Below are positions 24,992 through 32,871 of a stretch of 38,436 nt of DNA, piece by piece. Position 1 is the stretch's first letter. Each line of letters begins with the position of its first letter. The stretch lies in assembly GCA_900544295.1 (NCBI GenBank), contig UQUO01000018.1:1-38436 (forward strand), read 5' to 3'. The translations under genes and the position numbers were made by a program. The stretch is from an uncultured Eubacteriales bacterium. GTDB taxonomy: Bacteria; Bacillota; Clostridia; Oscillospirales; Oscillospiraceae. A model generated the notes under the pieces. It did not search any database. It was not told the origin of the DNA and was given only the letters and a program-made list of their open reading frames with translations.

Positions 24992-26269
24992 ATGGAAGCC
25001 GTAAAGACAATAAACTATATAATATCCATCGTTTTCATAGTTTGCTACACCTACCAGTTTTTCTACATACTCGTCCCCTACGTGGTGAAGGACCGCCGCC
25101 GGGGCGAGGTGAGGGGCCACCGCTACGCGGTGCTCATTTCGGCGCGCAACGAGGAAGCCGTCATCGGCCAGCTGCTGGAGAGCATAAAGCGCCAGAGCTA
25201 CGACGGCGGCCTCGTCACGACCTTCGTCGTTGCTGACAACTGCACCGACGGCACGGCCCGAGTCGCCGCCGAGTCCGGTGCCATAGTCTTTGAGCGCTTC
25301 GACTCCGCCAATGTCGGCAAGGGCTATGCGCTCAACTTTCTGCTGCACCGCATAGACGAGCTCTTCCCCGAGCGGCCCTTCGACGGCTACTTCGTCTTCG
25401 ATGCGGACAATGTGCTTGAAGAAAACTACATCGAAGAGATGAACCGCGTCTTCTCCGAAGGCTATGAGATAGTAACGAGCTACCGCAACTCCAAGAACTT
25501 CGGGGACAACTGGATCTCCTCCGGCTATGCGCTCTGGTTCCTGCGCGAGTCGCAGTTTTTGAACCACGCGCGCATGAAGCTCGGCACGAGCTGCGCCGTC
25601 TCCGGCACGGGCTTTCTCTTCTCGCAGAAGGTCCTGGGCGACTGCGGCGGCTGGAATTTCCACCTGCTGACCGAGGACATTGAGTTCACCGTCCACAACG
25701 TCGTGCGCGGGCTCAAGATAGGCTACTGCCACGACGCCGTCCTCTACGACGAGCAGCCCACCCGCTTCCGCCAGTCCTGGAACCAGCGCCTGCGCTGGGC
25801 GAGGGGCTATCTCCAGGTCTTCGGCAAGTACGGGAAGGACCTCCTGCGCGGCATAGCCCACGGCAGCTTCTCCTGCTTTGACATGACCATGAACATCATG
25901 CCCGCCGCCATCCTCACCTTCATCGGCGTTTTTGCCAACGGCGCGGCCGCCGTCTGGGGCCTCATTACCGGCCAGGACGTCAGCGTCGTGGGCGAGTCCC
26001 TGCTCTCCATGCTCGTGAACACCTACCTGACGCTCATCGTCATAGGCGGCTCCGCCACCATAAGCGAGTGGAAGCGCATCTATGCGCCCACCTGGAAGAA
26101 GATCGTCTATACCCTGACCTTCCCCATCTTCATGTTCACCTACATACCCATCTCCTTCGCCGCGCTCTTTGCCCGCCGCGTCACCTGGAAGCCCATCGTT
26201 CACAGCCGGTCGGCTTCCCTGGCGGACATCCGCGCCGCGGCCGAAACTCTCTCCGGCCGCACCGCCTGA
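24992..26269 (+). CDS. Membrane family-2 glycosyltransferase, processive type
   Basis: 425 residues. One N-terminal helix (about 8-30), a cytosolic GT2 domain and three or so C-terminal helices (about 300-325, 335-355, 370-395). GT2 motifs are complete: ISARNEE (49-55), VADNCTDGTA (80-89), DADN (137-140), TED (227-229) and QRLRW (265-269). The last two together are typical of polymerising or multi-transfer enzymes such as those of the BcsA/HasA group. It should use a nucleotide sugar to build or transfer a polysaccharide or glycolipid at the membrane; the sugar cannot be told. It stands alone, without export or other sugar genes nearby. Confidence 0.85.
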   Translation: MEAVKTINYIISIVFIVCYTYQFFYILVPYVVKDRRRGEVRGHRYAVLISARNEEAVIGQLLESIKRQSYDGGLVTTFVVADNCTDGTARVAAESGAIVFERFDSANVGKGYALNFLLHRIDELFPERPFDGYFVFDADNVLEENYIEEMNRVFSEGYEIVTSYRNSKNFGDNWISSGYALWFLRESQFLNHARMKLGTSCAVSGTGFLFSQKVLGDCGGWNFHLLTEDIEFTVHNVVRGLKIGYCHDAVLYDEQPTRFRQSWNQRLRWARGYLQVFGKYGKDLLRGIAHGSFSCFDMTMNIMPAAILTFIGVFANGAAAVWGLITGQDVSVVGESLLSMLVNTYLTLIVIGGSATISEWKRIYAPTWKKIVYTLTFPIFMFTYIPISFAALFARRVTWKPIVHSRSASLADIRAAAETLSGRTA

Positions 26270-26290
26270 GCCCGGCGCACCCCCAACCCC

Positions 26291-26320
26291 GGCCCCGCCC
26301 TCCCCCGGCGGGGCCCTTTA
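26291..26320 (+). terminator. Terminator-like hairpin after the glycosyltransferase gene
   Basis: GGCCCCGCC (26291-26299) with GGCGGGGCC (26307-26315), loop CTCCCCC-like, then CTTTATAT. The T-run is weak. Confidence 0.6.
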
Positions 26321-26380
26321 TATGTGAAATATAGCTAATTATTTAACTAACGTGCTGGTTATTTTATTCACAATATATTG

Positions 26381-26409
26381 TTGACTTTTTAACGAGAGAG
26401 CGCTATATT
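26381..26409 (+). promoter_or_regulatory. Strong sigma-A promoter of the 64-residue protein gene
   Basis: TTGACT (26381-26386), 17-bp spacer, TATATT (26404-26409), with an A+T-rich stretch directly upstream (26328-26380) that could act as an UP element. The leader then holds a GGGGC-AAG-GCCCC stem (26423-26435) just before the SD AAAGGAG (26438-26444). Confidence 0.75.
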
Positions 26410-26453
26410 ATTAACGAACCAAGGGGCAAGGCCCCGGAAAGGAGCAAGCTGCT

Positions 26454-26648
26454 ATGAAGATCGTTCAGGGCAACGGCATAAACTACGAGGTCAAGGGTAT
26501 CCGCGAGGAAGAGGCCGCTTTCACTCTGGAAGAGGGTCTGACGCAGGTCAACAAGCGCCGCAACGCCTATGTTGACAGCAATCTCGACGTAGTTATAAAC
26601 GAGGTCCGCAGCGGCTACGGCGTGGAGGTCAGGGCTGTCCTGCAGTAA
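26454..26648 (+). CDS. Small protein of unknown function
   Basis: 64 residues, not recognised. Begins MKIVQGNGINYEVKG; a mixed-charge, soluble protein with no signal, helix-spanning segment or metal motif, and an alternating pattern in the second half (YVDSNLDVVINEVRSGYGVEVRAV) that suggests two beta strands. It has a near-consensus promoter, a good SD at the right spacing, codon use like the neighbouring genes and a strong terminator of its own, so it is very likely a real, well-expressed gene. Nothing around it points to a role. Confidence 0.8.
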   Translation: MKIVQGNGINYEVKGIREEEAAFTLEEGLTQVNKRRNAYVDSNLDVVINEVRSGYGVEVRAVLQ

Positions 26649-26687
26649 GTCCCCTCCCCCGACATTTGAAACAACAACTTTATATAT

Positions 26688-26717
26688 AAAGGCGCGCGGA
26701 GCTCCGCGCGCCTTTTT
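26688..26717 (+). terminator. Intrinsic terminator of the small protein gene
   Basis: A perfect palindrome from 26688 to 26715 (core GGCGCGCGG-AGCT-CCGCGCGCC) followed by TTTTT. Confidence 0.85.
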
Positions 26718-26729
26718 GCGTCAGAGCTC

Positions 26730-26765
26730 AAAAAAGCGGCCGGCACCAGGTGTGCCGGCCGCTTT
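26730..26765 (-). terminator. Intrinsic terminator of gap
   Basis: A 14-bp stem (26733-26746 with 26752-26765), 5-nt loop, with a TTTTTT run on the minus strand (26735-26730), 10 bp past the gap stop. Confidence 0.85.
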
Positions 26766-26774
26766 GGGTTTAGC

Positions 26775-27871
<1,097 letters not shown>

Positions 27872-28028
27872 TACCATATTTGCAATATTCTAAACATTCC
27901 ATACGTTTTGAGCTAAACTTGCCAGATTTTTTCGGGCGCGCGGGCGCGGCTTGCGGCATATCATATATGAGCGGGCGCCGGCGCTGGAGAAAACTTCGGC
28001 GCAAATCGACATCCTTCGGCCGAAAAGG

Positions 28029-28057
28029 TTGTATTGAAGCGGGAAATTTGATATCAT
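28029..28057 (+). promoter_or_regulatory. Possible promoter of the kinase-like gene
   Basis: TTGTAT (28029-28034), 17-bp spacer, TATCAT (28052-28057). The -10 is good, the -35 poor. Confidence 0.4.
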
Positions 28058-28085
28058 GTGTAAAAATCTGAGCGAGAGGTAGAGC

Positions 28086-29141
28086 ATGAAGGACGCTTAC
28101 AAAAACACAGCCGCGCTCTTCGAGTCGGCGCTTGAGGCGGTCATAGGCACGGACGGGGAGCAGGTGGTCTTCATGAACCCGGCGGCGGTGTCGGCTCTGG
28201 GCGAGCACCGGGGCGAGGCTCTCTCTTCCCTGCTGCCGGCGGAGGCCCTGGGGCTGGTTCCGGGGCAGGTCGCGGCGCTGACGCTCTGCGGGCGCAGGGC
28301 CAGTCTGCGCGCCGCCTCCGCCCCTGGGCTGAAGGTGTTTTTCGTGGCCTTTGACGAGCCGCAGAAGAGCCTTCCGGAGCGGGCAGGCTTCCTGCCGGAG
28401 CTGCGCAGCCTGTTGAGCGGGCTGAAGCTCGCGGCCGACAGGCTGAGCGAGGCCGCAGAGGCTGCGGGCGGGCAGGAGGCCCTGGAGCGGGCCGGCCTGC
28501 TCCAGCACACCTGCGCCCAGCTGCAGCGGCTTGTGGGCAACACCGCCCTGGCCGAGGACATAGAAAGCCGCTCCGTCCATTTCAGGCCGGAGAACCTGGA
28601 CCTTGCCCAGCTCTGCCGGGAGACGGTCTGGACGGTGGAGTTTTTTGCACGGGCGCGTGGCATAGAGGCGGTGTATTCCGGGCCGGAAGAGCCGGTCCGG
28701 CTCACGGCGGACAGGGCCATGCTGGAGACCCTGCTGCTGAACCTGCTCTCGAACAGCCTGCAGCATCTGGGCTCGGGCGGGCGTGTGGAGGTCTCGGTCT
28801 CGCAGCTGGGCTCGCGCGTCATCCTCTCGGTGGACGACAACGGCGAGGGCATGTCCTCCGAGCAGCTCGCGCGGCTTTTCACAGGAGGCGCCTCCGGCGC
28901 GGGCCTGGGGCTGAGGCTCGTGCGGGACATCGCGCAGCTGCACGGCGGGGCCTTCATAATCGAGGGACGTGAGGGGCTTGGGGCCTCGGCGCGGGTCATG
29001 TTCCCCACGGACAACGCCCCGCGCAGCACGATTTTCCGCAGCCCAGGCCCAGGCGAGAGGCACGGCGGCATGAACTCCGCGCTTATACAGCTCTCGGCCT
29101 GGCTTTCCGCCGGGGACTACGACCCGCGGCTGCTGGATTAG
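28086..29141 (+). CDS. Histidine-kinase-like protein lacking the usual phospho-acceptor
   Basis: 351 residues, no membrane segment or signal. Residues about 10-90 look PAS-like (AVIGTDGEQVVFMNPAA). A helical region (100-150) sits where the dimerisation/H-box domain belongs, but the expected SHELR reads LPELR (102-107), so proline 104 replaces the histidine. The ATPase domain is complete: N-box NLLSNSLQH (219-227), G1 DDNGEGM (250-256) and G2 GAGLGLRLV (271-279). About 40 extra C-terminal residues follow. No response regulator is adjacent. It could be a pseudokinase, use another histidine (H141), or bind ATP as an anti-sigma-like or sensor protein. SD GAGAGG before ATG 28086; rqcP follows after 12 bp. 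Confidence 0.75.
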   Translation: MKDAYKNTAALFESALEAVIGTDGEQVVFMNPAAVSALGEHRGEALSSLLPAEALGLVPGQVAALTLCGRRASLRAASAPGLKVFFVAFDEPQKSLPERAGFLPELRSLLSGLKLAADRLSEAAEAAGGQEALERAGLLQHTCAQLQRLVGNTALAEDIESRSVHFRPENLDLAQLCRETVWTVEFFARARGIEAVYSGPEEPVRLTADRAMLETLLLNLLSNSLQHLGSGGRVEVSVSQLGSRVILSVDDNGEGMSSEQLARLFTGGASGAGLGLRLVRDIAQLHGGAFIIEGREGLGASARVMFPTDNAPRSTIFRSPGPGERHGGMNSALIQLSAWLSAGDYDPRLLD

Positions 29142-29153
29142 GGGGTGAAAAGC

Positions 29154-29396
29154 ATGAGGCTCGACAAATATCTCAAGGTCTCCCGGCTCATAAAGCGCCG
29201 CACCGTGGCCAACGAGGCCTGCGACGGCGGCCGCGTCATGCTCAACGGCAAGGTCGCCAAGGCCGGCGCGGAGGTGAAGCCCGGGGACGTCATCGAGCTC
29301 TCCTTCGGCCAGCGCAGCCTGAGGGTCGAGGTCGTCTCCGTTTCCGAGAGCGCAGCGAAGGCCGATGCGCCGGCAATGTACCGGGAATTGGCATAG
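29154..29396 (+). CDS. rqcP: S4-domain RNA-binding protein RqcP (YabO/Hsp15-like)
   Basis: 80 residues. The protein is almost all S4 domain: MRLDKYLKVSRLIKRRTVAN, then GRVMLNGKVAKAGAEVKPGD. This is the RqcP/YabO pattern; in Bacillus RqcP helps RqcH add C-terminal alanine tails to peptides on stalled 50S subunits. I use the ATG at 29154, where family members begin and GGGGGTG lies 7 bp upstream, rather than a GTG at 29145. In many Firmicutes yabO sits with yabP, yabQ and divIC; here it follows a kinase-like gene and none of those are present. Confidence 0.88.
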   Translation: MRLDKYLKVSRLIKRRTVANEACDGGRVMLNGKVAKAGAEVKPGDVIELSFGQRSLRVEVVSVSESAAKADAPAMYRELA

Positions 29397-29417
29397 GTCA
29401 AACCAAAGTCATATAAT
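29388..29417 (+). promoter_or_regulatory. Possible distal promoter of the flavodoxin-like gene
   Basis: TTGGCA (29388-29393), 18-bp spacer, TATAAT (29412-29417), starting inside the rqcP stop region. Confidence 0.4.
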
Positions 29418-29460
29418 CTGTACGAAAAACATCATATTTGTGAAAAATGGCGCAAAATGC

Positions 29461-29488
29461 TTGCAATTTTTCCGGCCTCTGTTATACT
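29461..29488 (+). promoter_or_regulatory. Sigma-A promoter of the flavodoxin-like gene
   Basis: TTGCAA (29461-29466), 16-bp spacer, TATACT (29483-29488) with an extended -10 TGT. Confidence 0.65.
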
Positions 29489-29530
29489 GTTTGATAGGAG
29501 TTTGTCATTCAGAACTATGAAAGGGGTAAT

Positions 29531-30028
29531 ATGATGATAATAGTCTACAAGTCCAACACCGGCTATACCGAGCAGTACGCGAAGCTGCTTGGCGACGCGC
29601 TGGACATGCCCTCGTACAGTCTCGACAACGTCCCTAAGTGTCACAGGGGAGGGGAGGTCATCTTCCTCGGCTGGCTGTTCGCGGGGAACATAGTCGGCTA
29701 CAAGAAGGCAGCGAAGCTCTACAAGGTCCGCTGCGCCTGCGGCGTGGGCATGGGTCCTCCGACTCCGGAGCTCGTTCCGGGCTTCCGCGCCAAGATGGGC
29801 ATACCGCAGTCCACCGCTGTTTTCTATCTCCAGGGCGGCTTTGACATAAACAAGCTCAAAGGCCCCATGAAGCTCATAATGAAGGTCAAGTGCAAGGAAA
29901 TAGCCGGTCGGATGAGCGTCCGCGCCGAGCTCAGCCCCGAGGAGCAGGCCACCCTGCGCATGACGGAAGGCCCCGCCTCCTGCGTCAGCCGCGAGAACCT
30001 GGCCGAGGTCATCGCCTGGTACAAGTAA
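29531..30028 (+). CDS. Flavodoxin-like protein
   Basis: 165 residues. Starts MMIIVYKSNTGYTEQYAKLL, where KSNTGYTEQYA is the FMN phosphate loop of the flavodoxin/flavodoxin-domain family; EVIFLGWLFAGNIVGYKKA fits the second FMN-contacting region. It lacks iron-sulfur motifs and differs from classical electron-transfer flavodoxins in the basic middle part (KLKGPMKLIMKVKCKE), resembling flavodoxin-domain proteins of clostridia with unknown partners. Two ATGs three bases apart follow AAAGGGG; the first is used here. Monocistronic with its own promoter and terminator. Confidence 0.8.
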   Translation: MMIIVYKSNTGYTEQYAKLLGDALDMPSYSLDNVPKCHRGGEVIFLGWLFAGNIVGYKKAAKLYKVRCACGVGMGPPTPELVPGFRAKMGIPQSTAVFYLQGGFDINKLKGPMKLIMKVKCKEIAGRMSVRAELSPEEQATLRMTEGPASCVSRENLAEVIAWYK

Positions 30029-30040
30029 ACATACGTCCGC

Positions 30041-30071
30041 AAGCCGCCGCCCTTTTGGGCGGCGGCTTTTT
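30041..30071 (+). terminator. Intrinsic terminator of the flavodoxin-like gene
   Basis: A perfect 12-bp stem AAGCCGCCGCCC (30041-30052) with 30057-30068, TTTT loop, followed by T's. Confidence 0.85.
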
Positions 30072-30088
30072 GCGCCCGGGCGGGATTT

Positions 30089-30139
30089 TTTACAACTGCG
30101 ATGCAAGTTTGATGCAAATCGGATACAAACCCGTTGTAA
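30089..30139 (+). promoter_or_regulatory. Array of five 11-bp direct repeats (candidate operator)
   Basis: Units begin at 30089, 30100, 30111, 30122 and 30133: TTTACAA, GATGCAA, GATGCAA, GATACAA, GTTGTAA, each followed by four less conserved bases. The outer units also form an inverted pair (TTACAAC 30090-30096, GTTGTAA 30133-30139). An 11-bp period places all units on one face of the helix, the layout used by OmpR/PhoB-family response regulators. I find no clear sigma-A hexamers between here and the gene at 30171. Confidence 0.6.
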
Positions 30140-30170
30140 GCTGGAGAAAAACAGGAAGGGAGCGACAAAA

Positions 30171-32396
30171 ATGGGGAAAACCGTCCGAATTTTCGCGCTG
30201 TGCCTGGCCCTTCTCCTGCTGCTCGCGGGCTGCGGGGCGCAGACGCCGTCAGTGAGCGGGCTGCCCGGGCCCGGGACAGAGACCGTCTCCGCCTCCGCCG
30301 CGCCCGAGGCGCGCTATGTCTATGAGGAGGTGGAGCTGCCGGAGGACGTGTTCATAAGCACCGCCGCGGAGCTTGCAGACGGCAGCCTGCGCTTCATAAG
30401 CGCCGTCAGCCGTTTCCTGGAGGGCGAGGACGGCGGCAGCGCCTTCGTGAGCGAGAGCAGCCTCTGGGCGCTCTCTTCCTCCGGCGAGGCGGAAAAGCTC
30501 GCCGTTTTGAGCGACGCCGCAAGCGAGGAGCGGCTCTCCGGCTTCATGCTCGCGCCGGATGGGAGCTTTTTCTGCACGGCCTACGAGCGGGACACGGCAG
30601 CGGAGCTGCTGCTGCGCTTCGGCCCGGACGGCTCGGAGGCCGGCCGCTGGCGCATGTCCGAGCTCATACCCGAGGGCGAGTACCGCGGCCTCATGGCCGT
30701 TGACAGCGCCGGCCGGCTGTGCGTGAGCACCAACGTGCCGGAGGCCGACTGCCGCCTGCACGTCTTTGACTTCTCCGGCGCGGAGCCTGAGGAGGTCTGC
30801 GACATGCCTCTGCCGGGCCTGCCCGCCTACGGCGTCAGCCTCGTGCCGCTCACAGACTCCCTTGTGCTTTTCTGGTACGACGAGCAGGGCGGCGTCTACT
30901 TTGCGCGCGCGGACACAGAGACCGGCGCGCTGGGCGAGGCCGTGGGCATAACGGCCGATTGCAGCTACGGCCTGCTGCCCGGCCCGGAGGGTCGGCTCTT
31001 CGCCTGCGGCGTTTTCTCGCTCCGGGAGCTCGACCCCGACACCGGCGCAGGCAAAAAGCTCGTGGACTACCTCGACTACGGCGGCTCCGACCCGCCGGAG
31101 CTCGCGCTCTCCGACGGACGTTTCCTCGTCTCCGACGGCGGCAAGGGCTGCGCGCTGGCCGAGAAGGTCGAGGGCTCGGAGCCCCTCACTGTCCTGACCC
31201 TTGCGCTCACCGGCCAGGGCGAGGACATGGGCGCCTTCTATCTCTACAGCCTTGCCGCGAAGTTCAACCGCGAAAACCCCGATGTTCGCGCAGAGCTGCT
31301 GGACTACAGCGTCTACAACACGGCGGAGGACTCTCTCGCCGGCACGGTACGCCTCGCGGCCGACATGCTCGGCGGCAAATGCCCGGACATCCTCATGCTT
31401 GAGGGCATAAACTCCGACTCCTGGGCACGTCGTGGGCTGCTGCTGGAGCTCAATGCCTTCATAGACGGCGAGGAGGGCGTGGACCGCGCGCTGCTCTTCG
31501 ACAATTGGCTGCGCGCCTCGGAGCTGGACGGGGGTCTCTATTCCATCCCCATGAGCTGGAAGGTCTGGGCCGCCGCGGCCGCCGCGGCCTACGCCTCGGG
31601 CCGGGAGGGCATGAGCTATGCCGACGTGGACGCCATCCTGGCCGTGAACCCGCAGATAGAATACGCCGTGGGCCTGAACACCTCGCGGCAGGCCTATCTC
31701 GAAACCGCCCTCGGCTTCAACGCCGCCTGCCTCATAGACCGCGAGGCCGGGAAGTGCGACTTCACCTCCGGCCTGTTTGAGGACATACTCGCCCAGGCGG
31801 CGAAGCAGCCCGCCGAGGCCGTCACCGGCGAGGGCACGCCCTACGGCTACGAGTGGGACTACAACGAGCAGGCGATGCTCGCCTCCGGGCGGCAGCTGCT
31901 CTACACGGGCGTGGTGAACCTCTACGTCCTGCGCACCTTCACGGACGCCCTGGGCGAGGACTTCGTGTTCTGCGGCTTCCCCGGCGGGGGCCGGGGCGTG
32001 GCGGCGGAGCCCATCCTGCCCCTCGGCATCAGCGCCGCCACCGAGCACCCGGACGAGTGCTGGAGCTTCCTGAAGGCCGTGCTGACGAAGGAGAGCAAGA
32101 CCCTGGACAACTACAGCGCCCTGCGCTCCTGCGCCTCGGCGGAGATAGAGCAGTACCTCGAAAACCTCGCGGGCTGGAGGGAGAACGGCTACGACCTCAC
32201 GGCGGACATGGAGGCCGTCACCGCCCGGGGCCTCGCGCTCTTTGACGAGGCGGACACGCTCTACGGCCTGGACGCCGAAGCCCTGGCCATAATAGAGGAC
32301 GCCGCCGCGCCCTTCTTCGCGGGGGAAAAGAGCGCCGCCGACACCGCCGCCGAGGTCCAGAGCCGCGTCTCGACCTATCTGGCCGAGCAGGGATAA
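30171..32396 (+). CDS. Lipoprotein with extracellular solute-binding domain
   Basis: 741 residues. Signal peptide with lipobox LLAGC (Cys21). Residues about 50-340 form an acidic, beta-rich segment with repeated short strand patterns, perhaps a propeller. From about 340 the protein reads as a family-1 (carbohydrate-type) solute-binding protein: LYSLAAKFNRENPDVRAEL, then CPDILMLEG, YSIPMSWKVWA and the late ISAATEHPDECWSFLKAVLT. Such proteins normally deliver sugars or peptides to an ABC transporter, but no permease or ATPase gene is adjacent, so it may be an orphan receptor or surface sensor. Preceded by an 11-bp repeat array, SD AGGAAGGGAG. Confidence 0.82.
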   Translation: MGKTVRIFALCLALLLLLAGCGAQTPSVSGLPGPGTETVSASAAPEARYVYEEVELPEDVFISTAAELADGSLRFISAVSRFLEGEDGGSAFVSESSLWALSSSGEAEKLAVLSDAASEERLSGFMLAPDGSFFCTAYERDTAAELLLRFGPDGSEAGRWRMSELIPEGEYRGLMAVDSAGRLCVSTNVPEADCRLHVFDFSGAEPEEVCDMPLPGLPAYGVSLVPLTDSLVLFWYDEQGGVYFARADTETGALGEAVGITADCSYGLLPGPEGRLFACGVFSLRELDPDTGAGKKLVDYLDYGGSDPPELALSDGRFLVSDGGKGCALAEKVEGSEPLTVLTLALTGQGEDMGAFYLYSLAAKFNRENPDVRAELLDYSVYNTAEDSLAGTVRLAADMLGGKCPDILMLEGINSDSWARRGLLLELNAFIDGEEGVDRALLFDNWLRASELDGGLYSIPMSWKVWAAAAAAAYASGREGMSYADVDAILAVNPQIEYAVGLNTSRQAYLETALGFNAACLIDREAGKCDFTSGLFEDILAQAAKQPAEAVTGEGTPYGYEWDYNEQAMLASGRQLLYTGVVNLYVLRTFTDALGEDFVFCGFPGGGRGVAAEPILPLGISAATEHPDECWSFLKAVLTKESKTLDNYSALRSCASAEIEQYLENLAGWRENGYDLTADMEAVTARGLALFDEADTLYGLDAEALAIIEDAAAPFFAGEKSAADTAAEVQSRVSTYLAEQG

Positions 32397-32397
32397 G

Positions 32398-32427
32398 GAA
32401 AAGCGCCCCGCTCTGAGCGGGGCGCTT
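32398..32427. terminator. Shared terminator hairpin between convergent genes
   Basis: A perfect 12-bp stem AAGCGCCCCGCT (32401-32412) with 32416-32427 and a 3-nt loop. On the minus strand it is followed by TTTCC, on the plus strand by little T; it lies between the lipoprotein and the XRE gene. Confidence 0.65.
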
Positions 32428-32433
32428 CCTGCG

Positions 32434-32649
32434 CTATTCGGATCTGGGAGGGGAGTATTCCAGTATGTCGCCCGGCTGGCAGCCGAGGGCCTCGCATATG
32501 GCTTCGAGGGTCGAAAAGCGTATGGCGCTGACCTTGCCGGTCTTTATTTTCGAGAGGTTCACGTTCGCGATGCCCACGCGCTCGGAAAGCTCGTTCAGGG
32601 ACATCTTCCTGTCCGCCATCACGCGGTCCAGTCTGAGTATTATCGGCAC
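32434..32649 (-). CDS. Small XRE/YozG-type helix-turn-helix regulator
   Basis: 71 residues, nearly all one HTH domain: RVMADRKMSLNELSERVGIA, NVNLSKIKTGKVSAIRFSTL, CEALGCQPGDILEY. This is the compact Cro/CI-type regulator often called YozG, usually paired with a DUF2975 membrane protein encoded directly upstream. That partner here is reduced to a remnant ending 11 bp before this gene. A DNA-binding role is secure from the fold; targets are unknown. Confidence 0.88.
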   Translation of the reverse strand: MPIILRLDRVMADRKMSLNELSERVGIANVNLSKIKTGKVSAIRFSTLEAICEALGCQPGDILEYSPPRSE

Positions 32650-32660
32650 TTATATCACCT

Positions 32661-32825
32661 TCAAAGCGTCTCGTCCGAGAGCTGCTGGAGCTCCACGCCG
32701 TATTCGAACACGTCCGCCAGGAAGCGGAGCAGCAGGGCCACGACGACTTGCAATACAGCCCCAAATATATCTGTGCCTCCATGTGTGCCGCCTCCTTTCC
32801 TTTTCTTGAGGCCAGCATAGCACAT
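32661..32825 (-). pseudogene. Remnant of a DUF2975-type membrane protein gene
   Basis: A 54-codon frame ends with AVLQVVVALLLRFLADVFEY and GVELQQLSDETL, which matches the C-terminal helix and tail typical of DUF2975 proteins (normally about 150-190 residues with four helices). Only about 35 family-like residues remain. The only good SD (AAAGGAGG) serves an ATG at 32782 in a different frame (MEAQIYLG...), so a frameshift near 32766-32771 (ATATATTTGGGG) and loss of the front part are both suggested. Alternatively a real 54-residue protein starts at 32825 with no clear SD. Confidence 0.55.
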
Positions 32826-32828
32826 GGA

Positions 32829-32866
32829 TTAATGTTAGTCAGCTATAATTCAATGATAAACATTAA
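32829..32866. promoter_or_regulatory. A+T-rich inverted repeat upstream of the XRE operon
   Basis: TTAATGTT (32829-32836) and AACATTAA (32859-32866) are perfect 8-bp arms 22 bp apart, between spoIID and the XRE remnant operon. It may be a regulator binding site; no clear promoter hexamers go with it. Confidence 0.35.
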
Positions 32867-32871
32867 ATATT

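Noticed and set aside
32375..32818. 147-codon minus-strand frame overlapping the XRE gene
   Set aside because: It runs through the XRE gene out of frame; the residues are Arg/Ser-rich shadow. Only its SD-linked ATG is of interest, for the DUF2975 remnant.
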